Part shown: in pieces, positions 1 to 8,934 of the stretch | How the letters are laid out: every line of letters starts with the position of its first letter | Position numbering within the stretch: position 1 is the stretch's first letter | Source of the DNA: Paenibacillus lactis | Lineage (GTDB): Bacteria; Bacillota; Bacilli; Paenibacillales; Paenibacillaceae | Direction: 5' to 3' | Length of the DNA: 64,000 nucleotides | Assembly: GCF_017873605.1 (NCBI RefSeq) | Contig: NZ_JAGGKI010000008.1 | Coordinates: 1-64,000 of the forward strand | Translations under genes and position numbers: made by a program | The notes under the pieces: generated by a model | Databases searched by the model: none | What the model was told of the DNA's origin: nothing | What the model saw: only the letters and a program-made list of their open reading frames with translations

Positions 1-17
1 ATTTTATTGTCAGGCTA

Positions 18-87
18 GCGTCTTTAGGCGCAGTTTGGCAACAAGGGGTTATACCCCAAGAGCAAACCACCCGTTTGACGGGTGGTT
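18..87 (+). repeat. Three consecutive stem-loops, possible right end of an IS200/IS605-type element
   Basis: Three hairpins follow each other: GCGTC/GGCGC with loop TTTA (18-31), GGGGT/ACCCC with loop TAT (45-57), and a 9-bp stem AACCACCCG/CGGGTGGTT with loop TTTGA (65-87). No T-run follows the last one, so it is a poor intrinsic terminator. A compact series of small hairpins ending in a strong one resembles the 3' part of TnpB-associated omega RNAs and subterminal hairpins of IS200/IS605 right ends. This is inference: no transposase is visible because the window begins here. Confidence 0.35.
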
Positions 88-180
88 CTGATTGTTACGT
101 TAGGGTTGGGGCATCTTGGCTGAAAAAAACGAGTAAATGATGCCTTCTTTACATAAACCGTGATCTCCGTTGAGCGGCCG

Positions 181-208
181 TTAACAATCTCTCTTTACAC
201 TCTATAGT
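181..208 (+). promoter_or_regulatory. Candidate sigma-A promoter of the SLH nucleotidase gene
   Basis: TTAACA (181-186), a 16-nt spacer and TATAGT (203-208) lie just upstream of the start at 240. The hexamers are close to consensus, and the leader would be only about 25 nt. A GGAAGAGGGG ribosome site follows. Confidence 0.5.
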
Positions 209-239
209 TGAATATAGAATTGGAAGAGGGGAACCGAAT

Positions 240-3200
240 TTGAAGAATAGAAAAATGAAGGCGGTATCGCTGTTCATGGCGGCGGAAATCACGATTGCCT
301 CGTTATTTTCCACTGGCACCGTTTTCGCAGACGCGGGAGTCGAAGCGCCTCAAACGCGCAACGTTCAAACCCAGCAGGCCGCAGCTCCAATGGCCGCTGA
401 TTTTGGCATTACGGAAACAGATTATCCGGAAGCCTATGTGAACGAGCCATATTCGGTCACGGTCGATGTATACGGCGGACAAGCACCTTATACATATACT
501 GCCGCAGGTTTGCCTGCCGGCTTGTCCATGAATGCGGATACCGGGATCATAGAAGGCATCCCTACACTTGGCGGAGAGGGCCCGCATTCCGTGGAAGTGA
601 CGGTTGCCGACAGCTCCCCGGTTCCGTTCACGGCACGGCGGGAGTTTACGCTTCAGGTACTGGGCTTGCGCCAGGCACCGGTTTCGGCAGAGGACAAGCT
701 CGACATGAAGATGATTGGCCATTATGCTGTCGGCACTTCCAATAAGGATGGCGGCGTGGCGGAAATCGTCAAGTACAACAAGGAGAACCGCAAGCTTTAT
801 TTGGTCAACGGCTCGACGCAGCCGGCCAGCTTGGAGATCATTTCGCTGGAGACTAACGGCAGCCTCGTGAAGGAAAAGGGAATCGACGTCCAGGCGCTTG
901 CCGAGACGGACGGCTTCAAGTTCGGCGATCTGACGAGCGTAGATGTGAATGCCGAAACCAAGCGGGTCGCAATCGCTGTTCAGGAGCTGGATCACACGAA
1001 GCCCGGCAAAGCGCTCGTGCTCGATTACGAGGGTGCTCTGCTAGAAACTTATGAGACCGGCGTTCAGCCGGATATGATCATATTCACTTCCGATGGGCGT
1101 TATCTCCTGACGGCGGATGAAGGCGAGCCTCGCACCGAGACCGCTCCCGATCCCGAAGGCAGCATTACGATCATAGATACGGTTTCCGATGAAGTTAGTC
1201 ATCTAAAATTCGATGATCCGTCGGTCATTGACGATGCGGTTCATATCCGCGGCCCGGTTGAGGCGGACGGTCAAATCCGAAGCGCCGGCACCAAGGCGGA
1301 CGCCATCCGCGATCTCGAGCCGGAGTATATTTCCCTCTCGGAGGACGAAACGACCGCATATGTTTCCCTTCAGGAGAACAATGCGATTGCCGTAGTGGAC
1401 CTGGCAGCGAAGACGATTCGTTCGGTCAAAGGTCTGGGCTACAAGGATTTCAGCAAGCCGGAACATGCGCTGGATCTGCTGAAGGACGGGCAAATCAGGT
1501 TCGAGAACGTTCCGTTCTACGGCATGTACATGCCGGACGGCATCGCGACTTACAGCGTGGGCGGGCAGCAGTTTATCGTGTCCGCTAATGAAGGCGACGC
1601 GACGGGCTGGGATGAGCGCACCAATGAAAGCAAAGTAGGGGATATGAAGGCTCAGCTTGATCCTTCCTCTCCGGCAGCCCAATTTCTGGCGGATAAAGGA
1701 ACGACCTACGATAAAGTTGAAGTTGCGAGCGATATGGGCAGCGATGGATTGTATATGTACGGAGCGCGCTCCTTCTCCATTTGGAACGCGGATGACATGT
1801 CCCAGGTGTATGACAGCGGCAGCGACTTTGAAAAAATTACGGCAGACCGCTTTCCGAAATACTTTAACGTAAGCAACGACAAAAACGAAATGGACGGCCG
1901 AAGCTCGAAGAAAGGTCCTGAGCCTGAATATGCAGCAGTCGGCAAGGTCGGAGCGAAAACGCTGGCCTTCATCGGCTTGGAACGCATCGGCGGCGTGATG
2001 ACGTATGACGTGACGAACCCTTCTGTGCCCGAGTTCCTGAACTACTTCAATACGCGGGATTTCGAGGCAGGGATCACCTCGGACTCCGGGCCCGAGGGCT
2101 TGGAGTTTATCCCGGCGTCGGATAGCCTGACCGGGCGGCCGCTGCTGCTCGTAGCCAATGAGGTCAGCGGAACCGTGGCGCTGCTCGAGCTTCAGGTTAC
2201 CAAGATCACGCTTGACCAAGCCTCGCTCAAGCTGACTGCGGGCGGAGCCGCCGTGGGTCTGAAGGCAGCGGTAGAAGCTTCGAATGGCGGCTCCTCCGAG
2301 CTGGAGTGGAGCTCGTCGGATGAAGCGGTTGCGACCGTGGACGCGAGCGGAACGGTGACTCCATTAACTCCCGGGGAAGCCGTGATTACCGTCCGGAGTA
2401 AGGATGGTTATGGCTCTGCGGAGGCTAAAGTGACCGTAACGGACGGTCCGGCCGATGAGGAAGGCTGGAAGCTGACGGTCATGCATACCAATGATACGCA
2501 TGCCCATTTGGGCGATGTGGCGAGACGGGCAACACTGGTGAAGCAGGTGCGTGAGGAAGGCGGTAACAGCCTGCTCCTGGATGCAGGTGACGTATTCTCG
2601 GGCGACCTGTACTTTACCAAATGGTTCGGTTTGGCCGATCTGGCTTTCATGAATTACATGGGCTATGACGCCATGACGTTCGGCAACCATGAATTTGATC
2701 AGGGGACCAAAGCGCTCGCGGAGTTCGTATCCAAGGCACAGTTCCCGCTGGTGAGCGCTAACGTCGATCTCAGCCGGGACGCAGCGATCTCGCATCTTCT
2801 CAAGCCGCCGGCCGTCATGGATGCCGCCCAGCCGAAAACGACGGCGAACAGCGGGGTGTACCCTTATGTGACGATGCTGGTGGACGGGCACAAGATCGGC
2901 ATATTCGGTCTCACGACCGAGGATACGGCCGAGACCTCGAGCCCGGGCAAAGACGTGATCTTCAATGAAGCGGCAGCCTCGGCCAAATCGACGGTCGAAG
3001 TGATGGAGAAGGACGGTCTGAACATCATCATTGCCTTGTCGCACCTGGGCTATGCCAAGGACAAGGAGCTGGCTGAAGCCGTTGAAGGCATCGACCTGAT
3101 CGTCGGCGGACATACCCATACGAAGCTGGATGCCCCCGAAGTTGTGACGGACAGCCAGCATGAGACGCCGACCGTCATCGTGCAGGCGAATGAATGGGGC

Positions 3201-5321
3201 AAGTATCTTGGCCGCGTGGACCTTGAATTTGATGAGCACGGCAATGTCTTGACGGAGGAAGGCAAGGTTGACGGCAAGCTGCTGGCGGTGGACGCCAGCG
3301 TGGAGGAGGACGAGCAGGCGAAGGCGATGCTGGCTCCTTATAAAGCCGAGCTGGACGAATTAATGAAGCAGGTGATCGGCACGGCAACCGTCAAGCTGGA
3401 CGGCGAGCGGCAGAATGTCCGCTCGAAGGAGACGAATCTGGGCAATCTGATCGCAGACGGCATGCTCGCCAAAGCTAAAGAGCTTAAAAACGCCGACATC
3501 GCCCTGATGAACGGCGGCGGGATTCGCGCCTCCATCGACGAAGGCGAGATTACGATGGGCGAGCTGCGGACCGTGATGCCGTTCGGCAACACCTTGTTTG
3601 TCCTGGACCTCACCGGACAGCAGCTGAAGGACGGGTTAGAGAACGGAATCAGCGGGGCCAAGCTGGCGGATCTTCCAGGCAAATTCCCTCAAGTTGCCGG
3701 TATGAAGTTTAAATGGGATCCTTCCGCTCCGGCTGGAGACCGGGTGTACGATATTATGATCATGAAGGACGGCAGCTACAAGCCGCTCGTTCCGACCGAG
3801 AGCTATCGTATGGCGACCAACAGCTTTGTAGCTAACGGCGGAGACGGTTATAAATCCTTTGCCGAAGCGATTGCGGAAGGGAAGTATAACGAGGATTTGG
3901 GTTATCCGGATTATGAAATTTTCATGGAGCATGTGAGCAAGCTCGGCGGAACGGTGTCACCGAAAGTGGAGGGGCGGATCACCGAACAGAAAAAACCTGC
4001 AAACCCCGGAAACGGAGGCGGGACGACTGACCCGGCCCCTGGATCCGGCTCCGGCGGCTCGGGAGGCAGCAGCACTGCGCCGTCTGTAACGCCGCCGGCA
4101 ACGGGCGGAGAAGCAGCGCCCTCCGGTGTCCTTGAGGGGAACGATCTTATCATCAAGGCGGACGGTGCCGTTGATCGGATCACGTTGAAAGAAGAGGCTT
4201 GGAACAGGACCGTAGCCGCATTGTCCGGGGAACAGCAGGAGCTGGTCGTGCGTGCTCCTGAAACGAACCGTGCTGCGGAGCTGTCTATTCCGGCAGCATG
4301 GGTGAACCGCGCGGCAGCGAAATCGAAGCAGGCGAAGCTGGTGCTGGAAACAGCGTCTGGTGCGATCCGCCTTCCGATTGAGGCGCTTAAGGGCGAGGGG
4401 AATGTTAGCTTGTCCGTGACGCCTGTTGACAGCGCGGTGGTATCTGCCATGAGCGGCAAGGCCGCTTCCATGGGGGCCAAGGTGGCCGGAAACGGCGGAG
4501 CTCGGATCGGCGCAGCAGTGGGGCCGCAAGGCAAGGAGCAGCCGATCAAGGATTTCGGCAAGCTTCCGGTAAGCCGAATCCTGCCGCTCCCGGCCGGCGC
4601 GAATCCGGCTTCAGTCACAGTTGCGATCTATGACGAGGCAGCGGGTGTCTTCCGGTTCGTCCCTGCCGTGCAGACGACCTGGCACGGACAGCCTGCCGTC
4701 GAAATCAAGCATGCGGGCAACGGCATTTATACATTGCTGGAATACCGCAAAACGTTTGAAGATCTTAACGGGCACTGGGCCCGCAAGGAAATCGAAGCGA
4801 TGGCTTCCCGCCTGCTGGTAAACGGCGTCAGCGCGACCTCGTTCGCTCCAAGCAAGGAGATGTCGCGGGCCGAGTTTACGGCGCTGCTCGTACGGGCAAT
4901 GGGATTGAGCCCGATCACGGGCGGCGGAGACTTCCGCGACGTCCGTGAAGGTGACGCTTATGCAGGAGAGATCGGCGCTGCCGTCCAGCATGGCATCATC
5001 GAAGGCAGCGGGGGCAGGTTCGCGCCGAACGCCGCCTTGACCCGCGCCGAGATGGCCGTGATGCTGAATCGTGCGATGAATGCGGCCGCCGCCGTCCCTA
5101 GTAACGACGGAGGGCAAGAAGATTCGGCTGCATTCCGGGATCAAGCGTCAATTCCGGCTTGGGCCGTGAACGATATAAGCCAGCTGGTGGAGCTGAACAT
5201 CGTGCAGGGCGATCACCGCGGTCGATTCGCGGCACAAGCGGCGGTTACCCGCGCGCAAGCTGCTCTGGTCCTGATGCGTACACTTCAAACGCTGGGCTTT
5301 ATGGATAAAGGCGTAGAATAA
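240..5321 (+). CDS. Secreted SLH-anchored 5'-nucleotidase with choice-of-anchor I propeller
   Basis: This 1693-residue secreted enzyme should hydrolyse nucleotides at the cell surface. It starts with TTG behind a purine-rich GAAGAGGGGA site. A signal peptide covers about residues 1-30, ending in VFADA. A putative Ig domain (about 59-140) is followed by a long beta-propeller-like choice-of-anchor I region (about 150-655), a Big_2-like domain (about 655-735), and a metallophosphatase (about 745 on) with HTNDTHAH, DAGDVFSGD, GNHEFD, SHLGY and GGHTHT metal motifs. The 5'-nucleotidase C-terminal substrate domain (NGGGIRASI) comes next. A Gly/Ser/Pro linker near 1265-1300 leads to a further uncharacterised domain and three SLH repeats from about 1507, which bind secondary cell-wall polymer. 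Typical UshA-type enzymes are about 550 residues, so the fusion is large. A phosphate-scavenging or nucleotide-salvage role is inferred. The exact substrate is unknown. Confidence 0.88.
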   Translation: MKNRKMKAVSLFMAAEITIASLFSTGTVFADAGVEAPQTRNVQTQQAAAPMAADFGITETDYPEAYVNEPYSVTVDVYGGQAPYTYTAAGLPAGLSMNADTGIIEGIPTLGGEGPHSVEVTVADSSPVPFTARREFTLQVLGLRQAPVSAEDKLDMKMIGHYAVGTSNKDGGVAEIVKYNKENRKLYLVNGSTQPASLEIISLETNGSLVKEKGIDVQALAETDGFKFGDLTSVDVNAETKRVAIAVQELDHTKPGKALVLDYEGALLETYETGVQPDMIIFTSDGRYLLTADEGEPRTETAPDPEGSITIIDTVSDEVSHLKFDDPSVIDDAVHIRGPVEADGQIRSAGTKADAIRDLEPEYISLSEDETTAYVSLQENNAIAVVDLAAKTIRSVKGLGYKDFSKPEHALDLLKDGQIRFENVPFYGMYMPDGIATYSVGGQQFIVSANEGDATGWDERTNESKVGDMKAQLDPSSPAAQFLADKGTTYDKVEVASDMGSDGLYMYGARSFSIWNADDMSQVYDSGSDFEKITADRFPKYFNVSNDKNEMDGRSSKKGPEPEYAAVGKVGAKTLAFIGLERIGGVMTYDVTNPSVPEFLNYFNTRDFEAGITSDSGPEGLEFIPASDSLTGRPLLLVANEVSGTVALLELQVTKITLDQASLKLTAGGAAVGLKAAVEASNGGSSELEWSSSDEAVATVDASGTVTPLTPGEAVITVRSKDGYGSAEAKVTVTDGPADEEGWKLTVMHTNDTHAHLGDVARRATLVKQVREEGGNSLLLDAGDVFSGDLYFTKWFGLADLAFMNYMGYDAMTFGNHEFDQGTKALAEFVSKAQFPLVSANVDLSRDAAISHLLKPPAVMDAAQPKTTANSGVYPYVTMLVDGHKIGIFGLTTEDTAETSSPGKDVIFNEAAASAKSTVEVMEKDGLNIIIALSHLGYAKDKELAEAVEGIDLIVGGHTHTKLDAPEVVTDSQHETPTVIVQANEWGKYLGRVDLEFDEHGNVLTEEGKVDGKLLAVDASVEEDEQAKAMLAPYKAELDELMKQVIGTATVKLDGERQNVRSKETNLGNLIADGMLAKAKELKNADIALMNGGGIRASIDEGEITMGELRTVMPFGNTLFVLDLTGQQLKDGLENGISGAKLADLPGKFPQVAGMKFKWDPSAPAGDRVYDIMIMKDGSYKPLVPTESYRMATNSFVANGGDGYKSFAEAIAEGKYNEDLGYPDYEIFMEHVSKLGGTVSPKVEGRITEQKKPANPGNGGGTTDPAPGSGSGGSGGSSTAPSVTPPATGGEAAPSGVLEGNDLIIKADGAVDRITLKEEAWNRTVAALSGEQQELVVRAPETNRAAELSIPAAWVNRAAAKSKQAKLVLETASGAIRLPIEALKGEGNVSLSVTPVDSAVVSAMSGKAASMGAKVAGNGGARIGAAVGPQGKEQPIKDFGKLPVSRILPLPAGANPASVTVAIYDEAAGVFRFVPAVQTTWHGQPAVEIKHAGNGIYTLLEYRKTFEDLNGHWARKEIEAMASRLLVNGVSATSFAPSKEMSRAEFTALLVRAMGLSPITGGGDFRDVREGDAYAGEIGAAVQHGIIEGSGGRFAPNAALTRAEMAVMLNRAMNAAAAVPSNDGGQEDSAAFRDQASIPAWAVNDISQLVELNIVQGDHRGRFAAQAAVTRAQAALVLMRTLQTLGFMDKGVE

Positions 5322-5327
5322 AACGGC

Positions 5328-5366
5328 AATAACCGTCCTGATGGAATCCATCGGGACGGTTATTTG
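5328..5366 (+). terminator. Terminator after the nucleotidase gene, possibly bidirectional
   Basis: An 11-bp stem AATAACCGTCC/GGACGGTTATT (5328-5338 with 5354-5364) encloses a second stem GATGG/CCATC. It starts 7 nt after the stop codon and is followed by a short TTG. It lies between convergent genes and may also serve the minus-strand oxidoreductase ending at 5419. Confidence 0.7.
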
Positions 5367-5418
5367 AATTATGGAGAATGCGTTAGCCCTTAACCATCTA
5401 AATATTCGCTCGCTATTC

Positions 5419-6537
5419 TCAGCTTGAGGTCTCTGTCATCTGGTCCGAGCCAGGCGACGTTCCGATGCGAAGCCGTGATGATATATGCGCCATCTCCCGC
5501 AGTTCTTCAACGAAGGAATCATAGGTGAACAACTGCTCGATATGAAAGACGCCATGCGGCATATCGGAAGTGTAGACCCTTCTAGCCACGATTGCAGCCG
5601 CTTTTGCAGTGAGTTCGGCCTCGTGAACGCCTTGCAGGAAGCATTCCACAAGCGCGGGCTGGTCCTGCTTCTTGCCCACCGCATCGACTTTCAATGCGAA
5701 CATGGGCTTACCGATCCGCATGGATGCAAAGGCTTTAACAGCAGCATCCCGAATCCAGGGTATATTCAGCAGCTTGAGGCTGCCCAGCCGTTTGAGGCAG
5801 GATAATAACCCGGTGATGAAGGGGTGGTCAAAGCAAAGCCGTGTCGATACGCTTGGCACTTGAAGCGTACGCGGCAATATATGCTGATCGGCAAAATTAA
5901 ATCGATATGCTGTGCGGCTGCCCTGTCCGTTGCCGAAATCCGTTTTGCGCCCGTCGGCAAAGCTGGTATGCTGTATCACTTTCCCTTGCTCCATCGTCGT
6001 AAAGTTGGAGCGCAAATTATCAACGGTCCATTCAATGGCCGCTTTACCGTGGGAATCTCCGAGACCCAGCATAAGCGATATATAGATAGCCTCTGTAACA
6101 TCCAATTGCTGCTTGGCATGGAGCGATAGAAGATTCGACATGCCCGGTGCAAGACCGACGCTCAGGATGGCGGTAGCCCCATGAGTAACGGCCAGGGGAT
6201 GCAGCAGCTCCACTTGAGACAGCAATCGATAATCCGCCGAAAGGTCTATATAATGGATGCCTTGCCCGATACAGGCTTGAACGAATGACGAATTCTGTTG
6301 GTCCAAGCACATGATGACCAGCTTAACCTCGGACAACAACGCGGGGTCTACGCCTGCATCCGCATCGATGCGCAGCGGCTCCACGCGGCCCTGCGTGGCG
6401 CGGCTGAATGCTTCCGCCCGCCCTTGACTTCTTCCTGCAGCGAAGACTTTGCCGGGATAGAAGAAGGCGAGGTCGTTGCATATCATTTGCCCAACCTGGC
6501 CATATCCGCCAATGACGACGATTTTATCTTTCAACAT
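5419..6537 (-). CDS. Saccharopine-dehydrogenase-like NAD(P)-binding oxidoreductase
   Basis: The 372-residue protein opens with a Rossmann motif (IVVIGGYGQVG, about residues 6-16), then the acidic/Arg pocket AAGRSQGRAE and the VIMCLDQQ segment typical of the saccharopine dehydrogenase NADP-binding family (PF03435). It is probably a cytosolic oxidoreductase or a carboxynorspermidine/lysine-type reductase relative; the substrate cannot be told. Its ATG overlaps the last 7 nt of the upstream MFS gene and its GGAGG site lies inside that gene, which indicates translational coupling. With the MarR gene they form a three-gene minus-strand unit. The product may modify or detoxify the compound the transporter exports, which is inference. 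Confidence 0.75.
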   Translation of the reverse strand: MLKDKIVVIGGYGQVGQMICNDLAFFYPGKVFAAGRSQGRAEAFSRATQGRVEPLRIDADAGVDPALLSEVKLVIMCLDQQNSSFVQACIGQGIHYIDLSADYRLLSQVELLHPLAVTHGATAILSVGLAPGMSNLLSLHAKQQLDVTEAIYISLMLGLGDSHGKAAIEWTVDNLRSNFTTMEQGKVIQHTSFADGRKTDFGNGQGSRTAYRFNFADQHILPRTLQVPSVSTRLCFDHPFITGLLSCLKRLGSLKLLNIPWIRDAAVKAFASMRIGKPMFALKVDAVGKKQDQPALVECFLQGVHEAELTAKAAAIVARRVYTSDMPHGVFHIEQLFTYDSFVEELREMAHISSRLRIGTSPGSDQMTETSS

Positions 6538-7961
6538 CCTGTTTCCTCCGATTGTTTAGAAATGGACTTGCTTCGGCGCTCCAGGTACGCTCCATAACCC
6601 AAAGCAGCGCAGGAGCATAGGCCGATGATCACGTTGATTCTAAAAATCCGTTCAAAATCAGCAAACGATAACTCCGTTCCCGTATGTCCGGTTACCATGC
6701 CGAGACCTAATGCTGCACCTAGGGCCATTCCGGCATTTCGTGTCAGTGCAATCATGCCTCCAATCGAGCCGGCATACCGGAAGGGGACGCTGCGCATGAT
6801 GTAACCGTTGTTTGGCGCAGCCAGGCAGCCCATGCCCAGCCCTATCCAGGCAAGTACGGCTACCAAGCCGGGAACCGTCAGATCAGCTAGAAAACAAGAA
6901 AAAACCGCAAGTCCAGTTACGATAAAAGCGAGTCCGGTCAACATGAGCAGCCGGGGATTGATTCGATCGGATAAATGTCCGGACACCGGGCTGGATATGG
7001 CAAATAGCAGGGGATAAGCCGTCATGATCAAGCCGATATACACGGGAGGATATGAGGTCATATGGGACAAATAAAAAGGCATGACAACCAATACGGCATT
7101 AATCAGCACAAAGGAGATACAGCTTATGACTAACCCCGATGAGACTGAAGGCACGCGCAGAACTTGCAAAGGCAAAAAGGGGACGGGCATGCGCAAATCC
7201 CGCCGCAAGAACAAAGTGAGCACGAACCCGCCGCCGCCAAAAACCGAAAGGATGATTGGGGAAAACCAGCCCTGCGCATTCCCGCTGGATAACCCATAAG
7301 TCACCGATGCGGCAATGGCAACGAATAACAATGCGCTTACTCGGTCTATGGATGGCAAATCGCCGTTAGGACGCTGCATGGGGATGAATCGCCAAGCGAG
7401 TGCAGCCGCTCCGGCTGCAGCGGGCAGATGTACCAGGAACAACCAGTGCCAGCTTAACCGTTCGGCAATGAGTCCACCGGCGAGCGGGCCGGTCATGGCT
7501 CCGAGGGCGACGACCGAACTCATGATGCCGAGGGCGCGGCCTCTTTGTTCTTTAGGGTAACAAAGCTGGATCAGCGCAATATTGGTTGCTTGAAACATGG
7601 CGGCTCCAATCCCTTGGAGGATTCGAAACGAGACTAGGACAAGGACGTTTGGAGACAAGGCAATCAGAAGAGAGCTTACGGCAAAGATCAAATAGCCCAT
7701 ATTATGAATGAGACCATGCCCGTAACGGTCGCCCAATTTCCCCATGATGGGCAGCAATGCCGTAATGACAAGCAAGTATGCCGTCGTAATCCACTGCAGG
7801 ATATCCAAATCCTTTTGGAATACCGATGTAAGAGAAGGAAGCGATACATTCACAACGCCGGCAGTAAAATGGGACAGAAATGCGCCAGTACAAATTGAAA
7901 ACAAGAGCCACCATCGATGTTTCGCTGTAATGATGAGAGCCGGATTGGTATCGAGATTCAT
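6531..7961 (-). CDS. MFS multidrug exporter, DHA2 (EmrB/QacA) type
   Basis: The 476-residue integral membrane protein has about 14 hydrophobic segments. It carries the MFS loop motif GKLGDRYGHG after TM2 and the antiporter-type segment ALGAMTGPLAGG in TM5, as in the EmrB/QacA drug/H+ antiporters. The ATG is preceded by AGGGAGG. It sits downstream of a MarR gene and shares a palindromic operator motif with it, the usual layout of an inducible efflux operon. The exported compound is unknown. Confidence 0.85.
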   Translation of the reverse strand: MNLDTNPALIITAKHRWWLLFSICTGAFLSHFTAGVVNVSLPSLTSVFQKDLDILQWITTAYLLVITALLPIMGKLGDRYGHGLIHNMGYLIFAVSSLLIALSPNVLVLVSFRILQGIGAAMFQATNIALIQLCYPKEQRGRALGIMSSVVALGAMTGPLAGGLIAERLSWHWLFLVHLPAAAGAAALAWRFIPMQRPNGDLPSIDRVSALLFVAIAASVTYGLSSGNAQGWFSPIILSVFGGGGFVLTLFLRRDLRMPVPFLPLQVLRVPSVSSGLVISCISFVLINAVLVVMPFYLSHMTSYPPVYIGLIMTAYPLLFAISSPVSGHLSDRINPRLLMLTGLAFIVTGLAVFSCFLADLTVPGLVAVLAWIGLGMGCLAAPNNGYIMRSVPFRYAGSIGGMIALTRNAGMALGAALGLGMVTGHTGTELSFADFERIFRINVIIGLCSCAALGYGAYLERRSKSISKQSEETGC

Positions 7962-7981
7962 GGGAAGCCTCCCTTGGATTT

Positions 7982-8000
7982 TAGTTTAGTAACTAAACTA
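7982..8000. promoter_or_regulatory. Perfect MarR-type palindrome upstream of the MFS gene
   Basis: TAGTTTAGT-A-ACTAAACTA is a 19-nt palindrome with 9-bp arms, lying between the marR stop codon and the MFS start. A related copy covers the marR promoter (8479-8498). It is the expected kind of site for the neighbouring MarR dimer and would give the MFS gene its own control point. Confidence 0.65.
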
Positions 8001-8018
8001 TTTATCGAAAAAAAATAG

Positions 8019-8474
8019 TTATTTGCTCAGCATATTATTTAATATCTCAATGCTCTTCTCAAAAATTTTTATTTCTTGTTCGCTGAGCTGCGATCTCAGC
8101 TGATTATAGAATTCGAGATGCACGGCCTCGTGAGCCCGGTAAGCCTCCTTTCCGTCTTCGCTGAGCGAAACGATCGAGCTTCTTGAATCATGTGGATGGG
8201 GGGAACGGATCACAAGCGATTTAGCCTCCAGCCGATCAACCACCTGCGTAATGGCTCCCTTTGTCACGCCAAGCCGTGCTGCTAGCTCGCTCATGAGGAT
8301 GGCTCCGTCATAACCGATGGCGTCAATCGTATGGATCTCGCTCGGCGTTAATTTGCCTGCATGGCCGAATGTATGAGGCTGGCGCTCCAGGCGTCTCAGC
8401 TGCAGAATCAACCGGCCTAAGTTCTTGCTGCCCCGGTTCGCTTCCTGATTGGTTGGGTTGGATTCATTATTCAT
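8019..8474 (-). CDS. MarR family transcriptional repressor
   Basis: A 151-residue MarR protein. Residues about 40-110 form the winged helix (TPSEIHTIDAIG, MSELAARLGVTKGAITQVVDRLEAKSLV, then the wing SPHPHDSRSSIVSLSEDG). Amphipathic dimerisation helices lie at both ends. It probably represses itself and the MFS/oxidoreductase genes and is released by a small-molecule ligand. The chosen ATG has no Shine-Dalgarno sequence. The promoter's -10 box ends only 7 nt upstream of it, so the mRNA may be leaderless. Alternatively a later start is used, since the conserved part begins near LGRLILQLRRLERQ. Confidence 0.88.
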   Translation of the reverse strand: MNNESNPTNQEANRGSKNLGRLILQLRRLERQPHTFGHAGKLTPSEIHTIDAIGYDGAILMSELAARLGVTKGAITQVVDRLEAKSLVIRSPHPHDSRSSIVSLSEDGKEAYRAHEAVHLEFYNQLRSQLSEQEIKIFEKSIEILNNMLSK

Positions 8475-8478
8475 GCCA

Positions 8479-8509
8479 TTAGTTTAGGATCTAAACAATA
8501 GGCTGTCAA
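8479..8509 (-). promoter_or_regulatory. marR promoter overlapped by a MarR-like operator
   Basis: On the minus strand TTGACA (8504-8509), a 17-nt spacer (8487-8503) and TAAACT (8481-8486) form a good sigma-A promoter. The inverted repeat TTAGTTTAG-GAT-CTAAACAA covers the -10 box and part of the spacer. It matches the arms of the palindrome at 7982. This is a classic arrangement for autorepression. Confidence 0.65.
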
Positions 8510-8552
8510 GTATGGTGTGAGCCTGAGCAGCAAGATCGAATCAGATGGCCAG

Positions 8553-8581
8553 TTGACATTCAATTCGTATTTCACTATACT
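8553..8581 (+). promoter_or_regulatory. Sigma-A promoter of tyrS
   Basis: TTGACA (8553-8558), 17-nt spacer, TATACT (8576-8581). The transcript would start near 8588 and carry the T-box leader. Confidence 0.75.
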
Positions 8582-8604
8582 GTCTGTAATCTTATATAGG
8601 ATAT

Positions 8605-8863
8605 ACGTTGAAAGAGCCCAGTAGCTTGCTTAATCCCTGTTTCAGAAAGCCGAGGAGGATGGAACCTTGGCACATATTAAGCCGGTGAAATACACTCTGG
8701 AGTATCTCGGGTAATGCCGAGCGGGAAGAGGCGAACGTTAACTCGCCGACGAGTGGCATCCTTGCTTGCGGCCTAGGCGCCGGCGCTTGGAGGGGTGCAA
8801 TCTGGGTGGTAACGCGGTGTTCAATCGTCCCTGTGTCTGTGATAGACATGGGGGCGTTTTTTT
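8605..8863 (+). promoter_or_regulatory. Tyrosyl T-box riboswitch
   Basis: The tyrS leader holds the conserved T-box core TGGGTGGTAACGCGG (8802-8816), which pairs with the acceptor end of uncharged tRNA. A terminator follows: stem CGTCCCTGTGTCT/AGACATGGGGGCG (8826-8838 with 8844-8856) and a T7 run (8857-8863). A TAC tyrosine codon in a GAAATACACT context (8691-8693) is the likely specifier within Stem I. The core differs from the usual GGTACCGCG by one base (GGTAACGCG). Uncharged tRNA-Tyr would stabilise the antiterminator and switch tyrS on. Confidence 0.85.
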
Positions 8864-8934
8864 ATGGTTTTAACCTAGCCTTTAAAAGCTGTTTCACATG
8901 CAGAAGTATTGAATTCAAGGAGTGGAATGTAGAC

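Noticed and set aside
65..90. Intrinsic terminator at the window start
   Set aside because: The stem is strong but no T-run follows, so it was described as part of a possible element end instead.
1203..2219. Minus-strand frame opposite the nucleotidase gene
   Set aside because: Fully antisense to a well-supported domain region, with no protein-family features.
8806..8934. N-terminal extension of TyrRS
   Set aside because: It would be encoded by the T-box core and terminator, has no ribosome site, and makes the protein longer than the family.
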